Of a stretch of 64,000 nucleotides of DNA, positions 7,239 to 16,533 are shown piece after piece (position 1 is the stretch's first letter; each line of letters opens with the position of its first letter). The notes beneath the pieces were generated by a model. That model saw nothing but the letters and a program-made list of their open reading frames with translations, did not search any database and had not been told where the DNA came from. The translations under genes were made by a program, and so were the position numbers. Source of the stretch: Methanoregula sp. (GTDB lineage: Archaea; Halobacteriota; Methanomicrobia; Methanomicrobiales; Methanospirillaceae); assembly GCA_028679075.1 (NCBI GenBank), contig JAJRCF010000007.1, positions 1-64,000 of the forward strand. The letters are read 5' to 3'.

Positions 7239-7605
7239 GTCGGTCCAGAGTAAGGTCTGCACAGATGGCTCGCTGATGAAGGAGTTCATTCTCGAAGAGC
7301 CACTCACCCCCGGCTTTCTCACCTTCCTCCGGTCGTTTGGGACCGTAAAGGAATACCCCCACATGAAACGCCCGTACTTCTCCTTTGAGCAGGAGCACTT
7401 CATCTCAATCAAGGGATTTGTCGGCGATCCCAGCGTTGAAGTCCGGTACCGGAAAGAGTTTTCTGACCTGACCTCGGATTATTTTCACCTGCTGCTCTTC
7501 TACTTCCGTGAGGGGGAAAACGGCATCCGGAAGATGCAGGGGATCGAAGAGTCCATCTGGGAGAGGATGAAAGTCAGGCTTCCTGAAGAAGGCGTACCGC
7601 GATGA
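7225..7605 (+). CDS. Hypothetical protein translationally coupled to the cysteine desulfurase
   Basis: A 126-residue soluble protein I do not recognise. GTG 7225 follows GGGAGGTGG and overlaps the desulfurase by 14 bases, which argues for coupled expression. It opens with MRIVKSVQSKVCTDGSLM, has an aromatic middle (HMKRPYFSFEQEHF) and a DYFHLLLFYFREGE helix. It has a single cysteine at residue 12. A role as accessory to the desulfurase is inferred from the overlap only. Confidence 0.75.
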   Translation: MRIVKSVQSKVCTDGSLMKEFILEEPLTPGFLTFLRSFGTVKEYPHMKRPYFSFEQEHFISIKGFVGDPSVEVRYRKEFSDLTSDYFHLLLFYFREGENGIRKMQGIEESIWERMKVRLPEEGVPR

Positions 7606-7713
7606 GCCGGGCCGTTACAGTATCTGCTGCATCGTCACCGTAAAAAGGAGCATTTCCAGAAAAAGGGTGAAGGGATGTGATCCCCCACCGCGTGTGTGGC
7701 TGGCGTTGAAAAA

Positions 7714-8514
7714 TTATTTTTTCATGTAGAGGTGGCCGTAGACGGTCTCGCCTTTCCGCTTGGGGTGGCGCTCGCCAAGGTCGCCGAGGTAATCGACGAA
7801 TGTTGCCTTGGTGCCGTCGACTTCCATCTCCTTCTCGCCGACCGGCTTGTAGCCGGGCATCATGACGTTAATCTTGCCAAAGACATAGATCTCGCCCTTG
7901 ACCAGCTGGCCGCCGACACGGCGGTTTGCGTTGCCCTTGAGGATGATCTTGCCGCCCTCCATGTGGGTGCCGAGGTGGATATCGACATCGCCTTCGATGA
8001 TCATCTCGCCACCGATCATGAAGCTTGCGACATCCGAACCGGCATTGCCCTTCACGCGGAGGACACCGCCGCTCATGCCTCTCCAGTCGCCACGGTATGC
8101 AGCGCCGAGGTAGTTGCCGGCATTGCCGTTGATGGTGAACTCTCCGCCCGCCAGGGCAAGGCCGCAGAAGGAGTGGACGTCACCGTTGACGGTGAGTTTT
8201 CCGCCCTTCATCCAGCTGCCCGTATACATATCGCAGGCATAGTTGACGATCATCTCGCCGCCGGTCATCTTGGCACCGAGGTACTTCATCTTGGTGCAGT
8301 CGCCGTTGACAATGATCTTCGTGTCTGCTGCTGTTGCTCCTGCTTCCCCGGTGATGGTGAAGAAGTCGCCGAGGGTGAGGATCTCCTTGCCCTGGTATGC
8401 GCCGAGTTTTGCAATATCTGCAGCTTTCTTACCGGCAAATGCGTCCGTATTGACGTTCTCGCATTCCAGATAGAGTTCCGGCTGCTTTTTTACTGTGAGT
8501 GTAACCGTGTTCAT
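7714..8514 (-). CDS. fwdC: Formylmethanofuran dehydrogenase subunit C
   Basis: A 266-residue protein built mostly of repeated GG-x4-5-G turns of a parallel beta-helix like that of glutamate synthase domain III (for example MTGGEMIVNY, MKGGKLTVNG, MIGGEMIIEG, MEGGKIILKG). It is the structural subunit bridging FwdA and FwdB in the complex that reduces CO2 and attaches it to methanofuran as formyl. GGTGA lies 6 bases before ATG 8514. It is the last gene of the operon, 11 bases after fwdA. Confidence 0.97.
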   Translation of the reverse strand: MNTVTLTVKKQPELYLECENVNTDAFAGKKAADIAKLGAYQGKEILTLGDFFTITGEAGATAADTKIIVNGDCTKMKYLGAKMTGGEMIVNYACDMYTGSWMKGGKLTVNGDVHSFCGLALAGGEFTINGNAGNYLGAAYRGDWRGMSGGVLRVKGNAGSDVASFMIGGEMIIEGDVDIHLGTHMEGGKIILKGNANRRVGGQLVKGEIYVFGKINVMMPGYKPVGEKEMEVDGTKATFVDYLGDLGERHPKRKGETVYGHLYMKK

Positions 8515-8525
8515 CTCTTTTCACC

Positions 8526-10235
8526 TCACGCCTTGGTTGCATCCACGCTGATGATGTGCTGGTGCGGTGCATAGCTCTCGGGGACCGGGTAGTTTGCCTC
8601 GTTCACGCTGTAGTAGCGGAGGAACTTCTCGCGGACATCGTGCATGACCTGCTTGTTCTCCTTGACTTTCGCGTCCACCCAGAATGTCTCTTTGTGGCCC
8701 ATATCGACGACCTTTCCGCCCTCGACACAGATCTTGCCGCTCTTGAAGAGGTAGGCGACGTTGGCGAATGCCTTCTCGATCTCCGGCCCGCTTGACGGGA
8801 ACTTGTCCGGGTTGATGTTGTAGATGGCGATGTCGGCGTTCATGCCGGGCTTCAGGCCGCCGTAATCCTTGGAAAGGCCAAGGCACTTGGCCGGGCCTGC
8901 ACGGGTCATGGCAGCGAGCTCGTAGAGCGAGATCTCGCGGTCCATGTTCGCGAGGTTGGTTGCACTGATGACCTTGTCGGCTTTCTTGAAGGAGTTGAGG
9001 CGCTCGTCACGGACCTTCTTGGACATCAGCCAGGAGTAGACACGCGGGTAGCGGGTGAACGGGCCGGCGTTCGGGTGGTCGGTGGTGATGAAGCAGCGCA
9101 TCGGGTCCTTTGCATAGAGGGCAATCTCAAGACCTACTGCCCACTGGCTGGCGAAGACGGCGTTGTTCGGGTCATAGATGAAGGGAACAATACCGGCTGC
9201 GGTCTCGAGTTCAACGTCCACGTTGAACCACTTTAAGTGGTTGAGGCCGTGGAGGTGGTGCTCGAACGGACCGTCGGCAGTCATCGTGGTGGTCTCGTCA
9301 AGGGTGACGTTACCGGTATCGATGGTGAGGTTCTTCTGCTTGTTGACGTAGTCCATGACTTCCTTGGCACCAGACTCGAAGTCGCCCCAGTTCGTGCCCT
9401 TGTAGGCGTGGAACTGGAGGTGCGTGGAGTGCAGGACCTGTTCGCGTCCGAAATTGTTCGTTGCCTTGATGCCTTCTGCAAGCTTCAGGGAGTCGATCGT
9501 GGTCTTGTAGTTGCCGGGGTTGCCGAGGTCGTTCTGGTGGAGGTGCATCGAGTGCGGGAGGCCGAGGTACTCGTTTGCCTCGATTAGGCCCTTGATGATC
9601 TCTGCCGGGGTGATCTCGAAGTACGGGACCGGGTCATGGATGGTGAGACAGTTCAGTCCCCATGCCCATGCTTCGGTGCCACCGGGGTTGACGCACTTGA
9701 CACCGTAACCCTTGGTCTGGCGGAGGATCCACGCAATGTAGGCAGCGGTGTTCTCGACCTCGTGGTTCTTGAGGTACTCGAGGATGAACCAGTTGTTGCC
9801 GAAGACCGGGAGTGCGGCTTCGTCAATGATTGGTGTGTCGTGGATCTCCTCGTGGACATGCCGGGCATAGAGCGGGGGCATCGCGGCTTCCATCGCGAAC
9901 GTAAACCCGAGACGGGCGTACTCGTAGCCGGTCTTGAAGACGGTCGGGATTGACTTGCCGCCTTCGATCCTGGTGATGCCGGGCTTCTTGTGGGAGTCGA
10001 AATGCTTGTCCTCTGGGCGGTACCAGCGGCCGGCGTTGACCTTGGGACCTGCAACGTGGGCGTGGACCTCGAGGGCACCTGCCATGACGGTCTTGCCTGC
10101 TGCATCGATGACCTTTGCAGAGGAGCCGACCTTATCAACGATCTTGCCGTCCTTAACGGCGATATCCTTCTTGTCACCCTTGATACCCTGTGTCGGATCA
10201 AAGACGTGACCGTTCTTGATGATATATTCAGACAT
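8526..10235 (-). CDS. fwdA: Formylmethanofuran dehydrogenase subunit A
   Basis: A 569-residue amidohydrolase-like subunit, the usual FwdA length. The N-terminal beta domain leads to the metal motif VHAHVAGPKVNAGRWYRPE (about residues 57-75). The central region has HSMHLHQNDLG and STHLQFHAYKG, and the C-terminal half has ITTDHPNAGPF, which together supply the histidine and aspartate ligands of the binuclear zinc site. FwdA condenses formate with methanofuran after formate has travelled through an internal tunnel from FwdB. The start abuts the stop of fwdB with no gap. Confidence 0.98.
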   Translation of the reverse strand: MSEYIIKNGHVFDPTQGIKGDKKDIAVKDGKIVDKVGSSAKVIDAAGKTVMAGALEVHAHVAGPKVNAGRWYRPEDKHFDSHKKPGITRIEGGKSIPTVFKTGYEYARLGFTFAMEAAMPPLYARHVHEEIHDTPIIDEAALPVFGNNWFILEYLKNHEVENTAAYIAWILRQTKGYGVKCVNPGGTEAWAWGLNCLTIHDPVPYFEITPAEIIKGLIEANEYLGLPHSMHLHQNDLGNPGNYKTTIDSLKLAEGIKATNNFGREQVLHSTHLQFHAYKGTNWGDFESGAKEVMDYVNKQKNLTIDTGNVTLDETTTMTADGPFEHHLHGLNHLKWFNVDVELETAAGIVPFIYDPNNAVFASQWAVGLEIALYAKDPMRCFITTDHPNAGPFTRYPRVYSWLMSKKVRDERLNSFKKADKVISATNLANMDREISLYELAAMTRAGPAKCLGLSKDYGGLKPGMNADIAIYNINPDKFPSSGPEIEKAFANVAYLFKSGKICVEGGKVVDMGHKETFWVDAKVKENKQVMHDVREKFLRYYSVNEANYPVPESYAPHQHIISVDATKA

Positions 10236-11561
10236 TTACGCGCCTCCCTTGGCCATAAGTTCGTCAACACGCTTGTTGATCCTGGTCAGGAGTTCCTCGT
10301 CCGTGAGCACGCCCTCCGGCGGGTCGACGACCTTACGGGTCTCGATCGGGACGTTGTCCATACGATAGGCACAGCCCCCGACTTCAACACCGACCAGGGC
10401 AACCGGGATATGGATATCCGAGATCTCGGTCGTGCAGTTGATGTGCGGGTCGATGGTGACGGTGGGCTTCCTTGAGCTGCTGATCATCGCATCGACCGGG
10501 AAGTGTGCACCCGGGTCGGTTGCAATGTAGAAGCAGGCCTCGACTTCGTTGCGGTTGAGGAGGTCGACAGAGGTCGTCTCACCGGTCTGGTGGCGTGCCT
10601 GGTCTCTCCGGGAGACATCGACGGCGTACGGGAACCCGTACTGCCAGCCGAGCACCTGACCGGAGCCGGTAACGTTCCAGTGACCCCGCATGGCCATGAT
10701 CGCGAATTTCGTGAAGTCGTTCATGTCGCGGGTCAGGTTGATGGCGATATCGATGTTGTGGTTCCTGCCCATGGTGTGGGTAAGACCCATGCCGAAGAAG
10801 ATGATACCGAAGCGGGCCTGTTTCAAGTCCTCGACGATCTCGTAGATCTTCTCTTTCGGGACGCCGCCAACGGTGTCGGGAAGTGCTTCGCCGCGGGCTG
10901 CGGTCCTGAATGCATTCAGGAGTTCGTAGTCAAAGCCCTGCTGGACCTGGATGAACTCATCAGCGCACTTTGCCGTGTCCGTGTACCGGCAGTCAACGCA
11001 GTAGATCTTCCGGCCCTTGTGGCCCTTGACGGTGAAGAAACCGCGGGGGAAGATGGAGTACCGGGACATGTGCCGGGGGTGGGCGTGAGCCGGGTTGCAG
11101 CCCCAGAAGACGACGCGGTCGGCACGGTTCTTGACTTCACCGAGCGTACAGCTCGGGACACCGACATCTTCGATGGCAATCAGGGACGAGCCGTGGCAGA
11201 CGGTTGCACAGTTGTCAACGATCGCACCGCATTTCTCGGCGATCTCGTGGCCGATGCTCATGGCCTGGCAGCTCGTTGATGCCCAGCCGTACATCAGGGT
11301 CTTGCGTGACTTGACGAGCATCTTTGCAGTCCAGTCGATCGCCTCATCGTAGGTGATCTCCTTGTAGGAGCCGTCAGCCTGTCTCATCCGGGGGCGCTTG
11401 ACCCGGCCGGGCTGCCTCTGGTGGTTGAACTTCTCGGCGCCGATGGCGCAGGCGTTCTTGACACCAAGGATGGTCTTGTTGTCATCGGACACGCTGACGA
11501 TGAGGTCATCGCACAGGGTACCGCAGAACGGGCAGATAACATCAGTTACTTCTTTTGGCAT
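10236..11561 (-). CDS. fwdB: Formylmethanofuran dehydrogenase subunit B (Mo/W catalytic subunit)
   Basis: A 441-residue formate-dehydrogenase-like subunit. The N-terminal 4Fe-4S motif is VICPFCGTLCDDL plus NACAIG. The metal-ligand region NCATVCHGSSL (about residue 115) carries cysteine, not selenocysteine. VVFWGCNPAHAHPRHMSRY binds the pterin cofactor. FwdB reduces CO2 to formate at the tungsten or molybdenum bis-pterin site. Which metal is used cannot be decided from sequence, but Mo/W uptake genes (modABC) and moeA are in the same window. Confidence 0.98.
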   Translation of the reverse strand: MPKEVTDVICPFCGTLCDDLIVSVSDDNKTILGVKNACAIGAEKFNHQRQPGRVKRPRMRQADGSYKEITYDEAIDWTAKMLVKSRKTLMYGWASTSCQAMSIGHEIAEKCGAIVDNCATVCHGSSLIAIEDVGVPSCTLGEVKNRADRVVFWGCNPAHAHPRHMSRYSIFPRGFFTVKGHKGRKIYCVDCRYTDTAKCADEFIQVQQGFDYELLNAFRTAARGEALPDTVGGVPKEKIYEIVEDLKQARFGIIFFGMGLTHTMGRNHNIDIAINLTRDMNDFTKFAIMAMRGHWNVTGSGQVLGWQYGFPYAVDVSRRDQARHQTGETTSVDLLNRNEVEACFYIATDPGAHFPVDAMISSSRKPTVTIDPHINCTTEISDIHIPVALVGVEVGGCAYRMDNVPIETRKVVDPPEGVLTDEELLTRINKRVDELMAKGGA

Positions 11562-11567
11562 CGCTCA

Positions 11568-11978
11568 TCACTTCCTAATGAGGCCGCAGGCGTCCTGCAA
11601 TACCTCGACTGCTCCCATAATGCGTGCGTTTGCTGCGATCTCGACATCGACCGGGAATCCCTTGAAACACGGTTCGCCGGTTGAGAATGTATAGGCCGGG
11701 ACGATCCGGTTCGCCCAGGGTCCCATCGGGATGTGGGCAAGGCCCGGGACAAGGTCCTCGCGGGTCTCGACAGCTTTTACAATAACGCTGCCGACCGAGC
11801 TTGTGACCTTGACATTGGTGTTCTTCCAGATCCCGAGTTTCTTCATGTCTTCGGGGTGCATGTGCATGACCGTGCAGGCATCAAAATATTTCTGGGACGT
11901 CTTGCCTGCTTCCATGCCGACACCCTGCTGGATGGTCCGGCACGTGATCATGTTGAGGGTAATCTTTTTCTCTGCCAT
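11568..11978 (-). CDS. fwdD: Formylmethanofuran dehydrogenase subunit D
   Basis: A 136-residue molybdopterin-dinucleotide-binding domain protein, homologous to the C-terminal domain of molybdopterin oxidoreductases. The motifs CTVMHMHPEDMKKLGI and LAHIPMGPWANRIVP are typical. ATG 11978 is preferred over an in-frame ATG at 11990 because GAGGAG sits just before it. It completes the cofactor pocket of FwdB, which starts 7 bases downstream. Confidence 0.95.
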   Translation of the reverse strand: MAEKKITLNMITCRTIQQGVGMEAGKTSQKYFDACTVMHMHPEDMKKLGIWKNTNVKVTSSVGSVIVKAVETREDLVPGLAHIPMGPWANRIVPAYTFSTGEPCFKGFPVDVEIAANARIMGAVEVLQDACGLIRK

Positions 11979-11993
11979 GGGTCTCCTCACTCC

Positions 11994-12257
11994 TCAGACC
12001 TTGGCCGGGAGTTCGGCTGAGCCTTTCCCGGAGAGGCTGATAACATCCATCGGGCACGCTTCAACGCATACCCCGCATCCTGCACAGAGTTCGGCCTTGA
12101 AATCAAGGCTCTTCGCCACACCATCCTGTACCTGGTAGATCTTTTCCTTGGTGACAGGGTCGAGCGTATAAAGCTCGAGTGCATTGACCGGGCACGCAAC
12201 AACACAGTTGTTGCACCCGGAGCACCGTTCCATGTTTACATGTACTGCAAAAGCCAT
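11994..12257 (-). CDS. fwdG: Two-cluster 4Fe-4S ferredoxin subunit of formylmethanofuran dehydrogenase
   Basis: About 87 residues from ATG 12257 (12263 is equally possible; a longer in-frame start at 12296 adds a poor N-terminus). Two complete CxxCxxCxxxCP motifs are present: CSGCNNCVVACP and CAGCGVCVEACP, separated by a VTKEKIYQVQDG linker. It leads the operon, 16 bases before fwdD, and should feed low-potential electrons to FwdB. The symbol follows its position and size; no polyferredoxin fwdF or fwdE lies in this operon. Confidence 0.85.
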   Translation of the reverse strand: MAFAVHVNMERCSGCNNCVVACPVNALELYTLDPVTKEKIYQVQDGVAKSLDFKAELCAGCGVCVEACPMDVISLSGKGSAELPAKV

Positions 12258-12617
12258 GCACATCACACACAAATTTTTCAAACAAATTTTGATCAAATTT
12301 GCTTAGTTCAAACGTGGCATCCGAGCAATAATTAAAGATTGTGAAAGTTACAGGCGGTAAAATGGAATGAATTAATCACAGGATCTGATTTTTACGAGTA
12401 GTTAACATACGTCCTGGCATTTTTTAAGAGATTGACAACCGGCGGAAGAGAAAATCAATATTCTTCCCTTTTGAATATGGTTACGAATATTTTGCAGGCC
12501 GGTTTTTACCGGGAGTGTGATCAGGTCCCGGGCCGGATTGCACCAAATCGCGAAACGCGCCAACTCTGAGATATCGTCTGATATAGTGCGTTTATCAGTC
12601 CCGGGTCAAAAATCCAC
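12258..12617. promoter_or_regulatory. Intergenic region with the likely fwd operon promoter
   Basis: This AT-rich gap precedes the fwd operon. On the minus strand a CTTTAATTATTG element at about 12334-12345 is a plausible TATA box some 75-80 bases before the first start codon. The remainder contains no gene I can support. Confidence 0.4.
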
Positions 12618-13457
12618 TCACGTCTCAACCTGCTCCCATCGTCCGTCCGGGTAATAGGCAATGCGTACCCCATCGTCCGCAAAGAACCTCCCCCCGGGAT
12701 GGGTACTCCACCAGTCGAGGTTGAGCCAGTAGCGGGGGCCATCGTCACCTTGGGTGATGTGGCAACCTACGTCCGTGACATGGTAGCGTTGCCGGATATA
12801 TGCGGCAGCCTCCTCGAACTGCTCACTGGTGTTCCCGATATACACTTCCGGGTAGGCATGGCCGGACGTGCTGTTCTTTGCCGTGACAATGCGGGCACTC
12901 CCGCCAACCGATTCGATCATCGAGACAACAACGATCGCAAAGTCATCGCAGTCACCCTTGAGCCCGAGAGTGATGGTCCGGCTGGCGGGAGAGAAATACT
13001 CCTCGCCATGCGGGTCATCCACATACGTCCAGCGGCTGTACACATTCTCCCAGAGATCGCAGATCTGGGCAAGGTTGAACGTACCTCCATGGACCCTGGG
13101 GATGAGCGAGACTGCATAGTCCCGGGTGACGGGGTCCGATGAGTCCATTGCGTCATGGATCGCAGCAGACCTCCGCGCCTCCGGCCCAATGCCGGAATTA
13201 TTCAGGATGTCAGCAGGGCCTCCGGATGTGTTGACAATGTTCTGGTAAAGGTAGGGGCCGGCGGATTCCGGGCCGGTTGAACCGATACCGGATCCCGTGG
13301 GGACGGCCGGGCCGGAAGTGACGCAGCCGGCGCTGATAATACACAGGACGACAAGGAGCAGGACAAACGGCAGATATGAGAACGGGGTCGCATTGGGAAA
13401 ACTCTGCCCGTGGGAGCAGGTAAGTTTTGGAAACGTCCTTTCCTTGCGTGATCGCAT
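12618..13457 (-). CDS. Transglutaminase-like lipoprotein
   Basis: A 279-residue exported protein. A positively charged N-terminus and hydrophobic stretch (about residues 27-43) end in IISAGC, a lipobox-like site. The mature part has a transglutaminase-core triad: Cys in KGDCDDFAIVVVSMIE (about 165-180), His in GHAYPEVYIG (about 200-209) and Asp in LNLDWWSTHPGG (about 245). Such cysteine-protease-fold proteins act on surface proteins or cell-wall-like material; the target is unknown. A second transglutaminase-like protein is at 49573-51201. The true start may be internal because the N-terminus before the hydrophobic stretch is long. Confidence 0.8.
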   Translation of the reverse strand: MRSRKERTFPKLTCSHGQSFPNATPFSYLPFVLLLVVLCIISAGCVTSGPAVPTGSGIGSTGPESAGPYLYQNIVNTSGGPADILNNSGIGPEARRSAAIHDAMDSSDPVTRDYAVSLIPRVHGGTFNLAQICDLWENVYSRWTYVDDPHGEEYFSPASRTITLGLKGDCDDFAIVVVSMIESVGGSARIVTAKNSTSGHAYPEVYIGNTSEQFEEAAAYIRQRYHVTDVGCHITQGDDGPRYWLNLDWWSTHPGGRFFADDGVRIAYYPDGRWEQVET

Positions 13458-13520
13458 CCCGGATGATCTCGCAGCACCCCAGTATTACCTTTTGTATTTT
13501 TTCTTACAAATAATCCGTTT

Positions 13521-14264
13521 TTAGTATCCTTTTGCAGGTATTTCCTCCTGGTTGTCAGTGACCCTGCTCTCCGGGAGTCCTATCCTCACCTCAGACTGCC
13601 AGATCATGGAAACAACACAGAGACCGATGGAGAACATACTGATGGCAATCATTTCGTAAAGCGATACATGGATCGCAGACTGAATTACCAGGAAAAAAAA
13701 GAGGACCGTGGCATGGTAGACATGAAAACCGAGGATCCGTTTGTCAAGGACATCGCAGGGCCGTATTGATCCGTAAATCCTGGTATCATTGAACGGGTAG
13801 AACAGGCAGATCCCCTTACGGCAGCACAGGTCTTCTGCAAGGTGGAGGAGCATGCCAGACAGCAGCCCTGCAAGCAATCCCATGACCAGAATGACGGGAA
13901 TCGTATTTTTAAAAAGCATAATCAGGATATACGCGATTGCTGCAAGCATAATGAAGTACAGGAGGATCCCGATGATTGAATGGGTCACCCGTTTGTCATC
14001 CGGTTTCGCCGGTGTTTTGAAAAATCGTTGGTACACAAAGCAGATGACCGGTATACAGGTTCGCCTGCCAGCCTGTACCATCCCCCACGCGATCATACGA
14101 AGAGGGTTATTTTTAGGCCGTTTCATCTGGATATCCGGAATGATGGCACCGATACCCATTCCGATGGACACCAGTACTGCCAGAAATGGATCAAAATCCA
14201 CAATCGCGCTGCTGATAATTATACTGCATAACAGTACAAGTACGAGGTGATGGCGTGTGATCAT
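13521..14264 (-). CDS. YdjM/DUF457-like membrane-bound putative metal-dependent hydrolase, copy 1
   Basis: A 247-residue multi-pass membrane protein (about six helices). It has the family pattern GAIIPDIQMKRPK near residue 40, RVTHSIIGILLYF near 93, and a metal-motif segment LLHLAEDLCCRKGICLFYPF near 145. It is clearly homologous to the gene at 37483-38295, sharing MITRHH at the start, the PDxQMKRPK motif and GSIRPCD. The family name comes from a predicted hydrolase fold; the substrate is unknown. It reads away from the transglutaminase-like gene with a 63-base gap. Confidence 0.75.
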   Translation of the reverse strand: MITRHHLVLVLLCSIIISSAIVDFDPFLAVLVSIGMGIGAIIPDIQMKRPKNNPLRMIAWGMVQAGRRTCIPVICFVYQRFFKTPAKPDDKRVTHSIIGILLYFIMLAAIAYILIMLFKNTIPVILVMGLLAGLLSGMLLHLAEDLCCRKGICLFYPFNDTRIYGSIRPCDVLDKRILGFHVYHATVLFFFLVIQSAIHVSLYEMIAISMFSIGLCVVSMIWQSEVRIGLPESRVTDNQEEIPAKGY

Positions 14265-14294
14265 GGATATGGCCAGCAGGGATTATCCGGGATT

Positions 14295-14711
14295 TCAGCT
14301 TGCGACAGCGGGTTCCGGAACAATAAACCGTTTGGCATTCTTCTTCTTGGTCAGCCAGAGGAGTTCTCTGTTTACAAATGCAAATGCGGTCATCAGCAGG
14401 ACCCGGACATGGGGCGGGACACCGGACGTATCGGTTGCCTGCGGCGTGAGCAGGTACTTTTTTGTAAGGGAGCGCCGGCCATCAGGAAGTGAATCTAGGG
14501 CATTGATCATTTCATCGGTGGGTACCTCGTCTAAGGATACAGCAATAAATGCAACCTCAGTCCCAACCCACTTGCTCCGGGAGACCCGGTAAAAGAGTCC
14601 CGGGGTCTTACATCCCTGTACCTTTTCAATTGTCCATCCGTCATACTGGGGTAACATGTGGCGGAGGTCCCTCTCCGCGAAGAGTTCCATCACATCTTTT
14701 TGTGAGCCCAT
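14295..14711 (-). CDS. Hypothetical protein divergent from the Opp-type transporter
   Basis: A 138-residue soluble protein I do not recognise, with two parts: an acidic/aromatic N-terminal half (LRHMLPQYDGWTIEKVQGC, then YRVSRSKWVGTEVAFIAVSL) resembling a small alpha/beta domain, and a basic C-terminal end (LLWLTKKKNAKRF). It shares a 147-base divergent promoter region, containing a 33-base palindrome, with the ABC transporter genes. A regulatory role is possible from position, but no DNA-binding motif is seen. Confidence 0.65.
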   Translation of the reverse strand: MGSQKDVMELFAERDLRHMLPQYDGWTIEKVQGCKTPGLFYRVSRSKWVGTEVAFIAVSLDEVPTDEMINALDSLPDGRRSLTKKYLLTPQATDTSGVPPHVRVLLMTAFAFVNRELLWLTKKKNAKRFIVPEPAVAS

Positions 14712-14758
14712 AGCGTATCACCACTTTGTTGTTTGTCCGGAAATATAAGTTTTGGTAA

Positions 14759-14791
14759 TTTTGTTTAACTTTTAATTAAAATTAAACAAAA
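14759..14791. promoter_or_regulatory. 33-base AT-rich palindrome in a divergent promoter region
   Basis: Arms TTTTGTTTAA (14759-14768) and TTAAACAAAA (14782-14791) are perfect inverse copies around a centre that is itself TTTTAATTAAAA. A TATA-like TTAAATAAAT follows at about 14796 for the transporter genes, and another TATA-like element faces the hypothetical gene at 14711. It is placed like an operator controlling one or both directions. Confidence 0.65.
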
Positions 14792-14858
14792 ATGGTTAAA
14801 TAAATCCATGGTTGATTGGTATTAGCTACACGGAGTACCGTTTTTCGGGTGAAGATCC

Positions 14859-16505
14859 ATGGAAGAAAGTTCAGGCCAGAAAAGAAAACGCATCATCGTA
14901 TATGGGGGCCTATGCCTCATCGTGATCATTGCATTGTGTATTGCTGCATGGGGGTCCGGAATCGGTAATGCTGCGGAGGGGGATTCGAAAAATAAGGAGA
15001 TCTCCGCAGATGAGGTCATTATCCCTGCCAGTTCCTCGTCATCAATCACCTACACCAGCAACATGCAGAAAGGCGGCGTGCCACCTGGGATTTACCAGGG
15101 ACTGGTCATCAAGGATCTCAACGGCACGTTTGATCCCGCTCTTGCAGAGAGCTGGGATGTTTCCGCCGATGCAAAAACCTGGACATTCCACCTTGCAAAA
15201 GACGCATTGTGGAGCGACGGCGTCCCGTTCACCTGTGCCGATGTGAAATTTACCAACGATTATTTAAAATCCAATAACCTCACGCTGGCGTTCGTGCTCA
15301 ACGATGTCCAGTCCATTGAATGCCCGGATGACAGCACGGCAGTCATCACACTGAAGACCTCCTATTCCGGTTTCCTCGACCAGATCTCGCGGCAGCCGGG
15401 CATCACCATCTCCCCACAGCATATCTGGCAGAACATTACCGACCCGCAACACTACGAGGATGAAAAGTTCATCGGTACCGGTCCGTTTGTCTTTGACCAG
15501 AATACCGCCGGGTATGCCCGCCTTCTTAAGAATGATGCCTATTATGGCAAGAAAGCACAGATCAGCGGCGTAGTCCTCAAGGTGATCACCAACCCGGACA
15601 GCCAGGTGCTGGCACTGAAGAACGGAGAGGTCGATGTTGTCTCCGACATCTCTCCCGCAGTTGCCAAGAGCCTTGATGGCGAGAAGAACATTGCCGTGTA
15701 CACGGTAAAAGATACCGGTGCATATGAAGTCGCCTTCAACCTCGCGCAATACCCGGCCAACATCACCGCGTTCAGAAGAGCGATAAGCCATGCCGTGGAC
15801 CGCGATACAATCAGTTCCCTGTTCGGGACCGGCCGGCCTACGGAGACCACATTCCTGATCCCGAGCCTTGCCGGCAAGTATGTCAACCCGGAAGACGTGG
15901 GCATGTACACCTATAACCTGACCGAGGCACGTGAGATCCTGAAGAACTCCGGGTTTACCTGGGACGGGAAGGGGTTGCTTCTCGGTCCGGATGGAAACGT
16001 GGTTACGCTCACCATCCCGCTCGGCACCAAGGGCCAGGCCAGCGGAGGTAACCAGAAGATCGTTTCCGTCCTGAAAAACGACTGGGAAAAACTGGGGATA
16101 ACCTTAAGCACGGTCTCGTACGACGACCAGAAGCAGTACAAGAAGGCAATCAATGCAAACGCAGTCTTCCTCGATTCGTTCCCGGTTACATTACATGACG
16201 ATGCCGACGCGTTAACAAATTTTGCCGTTACGCCGCTCCAGGATACTAATTACTACAATTATAACAATCCCGAATACAATGCCCTTGTCGCCGGGATCCG
16301 GAATACGGCAGACCAGACTAAGATCATGAGCATGGCGTACCAGATGCAGGATATCCTTGCAAAGGACATCCCGACCGTGCCGGTCTGCACATCTGATACG
16401 ATTGTCGCGTACCGTTCCGACCGGTTCACCGGGTGGGACCTCGGGCAGGGGTACTATAGTGTGACGGACCCTCGGGTGCTGACCAACCTGATCCCGGTGA
16501 AGTGA
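14859..16505 (+). CDS. ABC transporter substrate-binding protein, family 5 (peptide/nickel type)
   Basis: A 548-residue extracellular solute-binding protein anchored by one N-terminal helix (about residues 11-31) with no lipobox cysteine. The family 5 signature is seen in ALAESWDVSADAKTWTFHLAKDALWSDGVPFTCADV (quoted in part: SADAKTWTFHLAKDALWSDG, about 88-107). GGGTGAAGATCC precedes ATG 14859. It is the first gene of a five-gene importer. The ligand could be an oligopeptide, nickel chelate or other small molecule and cannot be read from sequence. Confidence 0.93.
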   Translation: MEESSGQKRKRIIVYGGLCLIVIIALCIAAWGSGIGNAAEGDSKNKEISADEVIIPASSSSSITYTSNMQKGGVPPGIYQGLVIKDLNGTFDPALAESWDVSADAKTWTFHLAKDALWSDGVPFTCADVKFTNDYLKSNNLTLAFVLNDVQSIECPDDSTAVITLKTSYSGFLDQISRQPGITISPQHIWQNITDPQHYEDEKFIGTGPFVFDQNTAGYARLLKNDAYYGKKAQISGVVLKVITNPDSQVLALKNGEVDVVSDISPAVAKSLDGEKNIAVYTVKDTGAYEVAFNLAQYPANITAFRRAISHAVDRDTISSLFGTGRPTETTFLIPSLAGKYVNPEDVGMYTYNLTEAREILKNSGFTWDGKGLLLGPDGNVVTLTIPLGTKGQASGGNQKIVSVLKNDWEKLGITLSTVSYDDQKQYKKAINANAVFLDSFPVTLHDDADALTNFAVTPLQDTNYYNYNNPEYNALVAGIRNTADQTKIMSMAYQMQDILAKDIPTVPVCTSDTIVAYRSDRFTGWDLGQGYYSVTDPRVLTNLIPVK

Positions 16506-16533
16506 CCGGGGTCACCCATCCGGGAACCGCTGC

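Noticed and set aside
8556-10475. Several plus-strand frames across the fwdA and fwdB genes
   Set aside because: They are antisense to highly conserved formylmethanofuran dehydrogenase subunits and have no independent support.
10236-11561. Possible selenocysteine codon in fwdB
   Set aside because: The frame is uninterrupted and the ligand position in NCATVCHG is cysteine, so no UGA recoding is needed.
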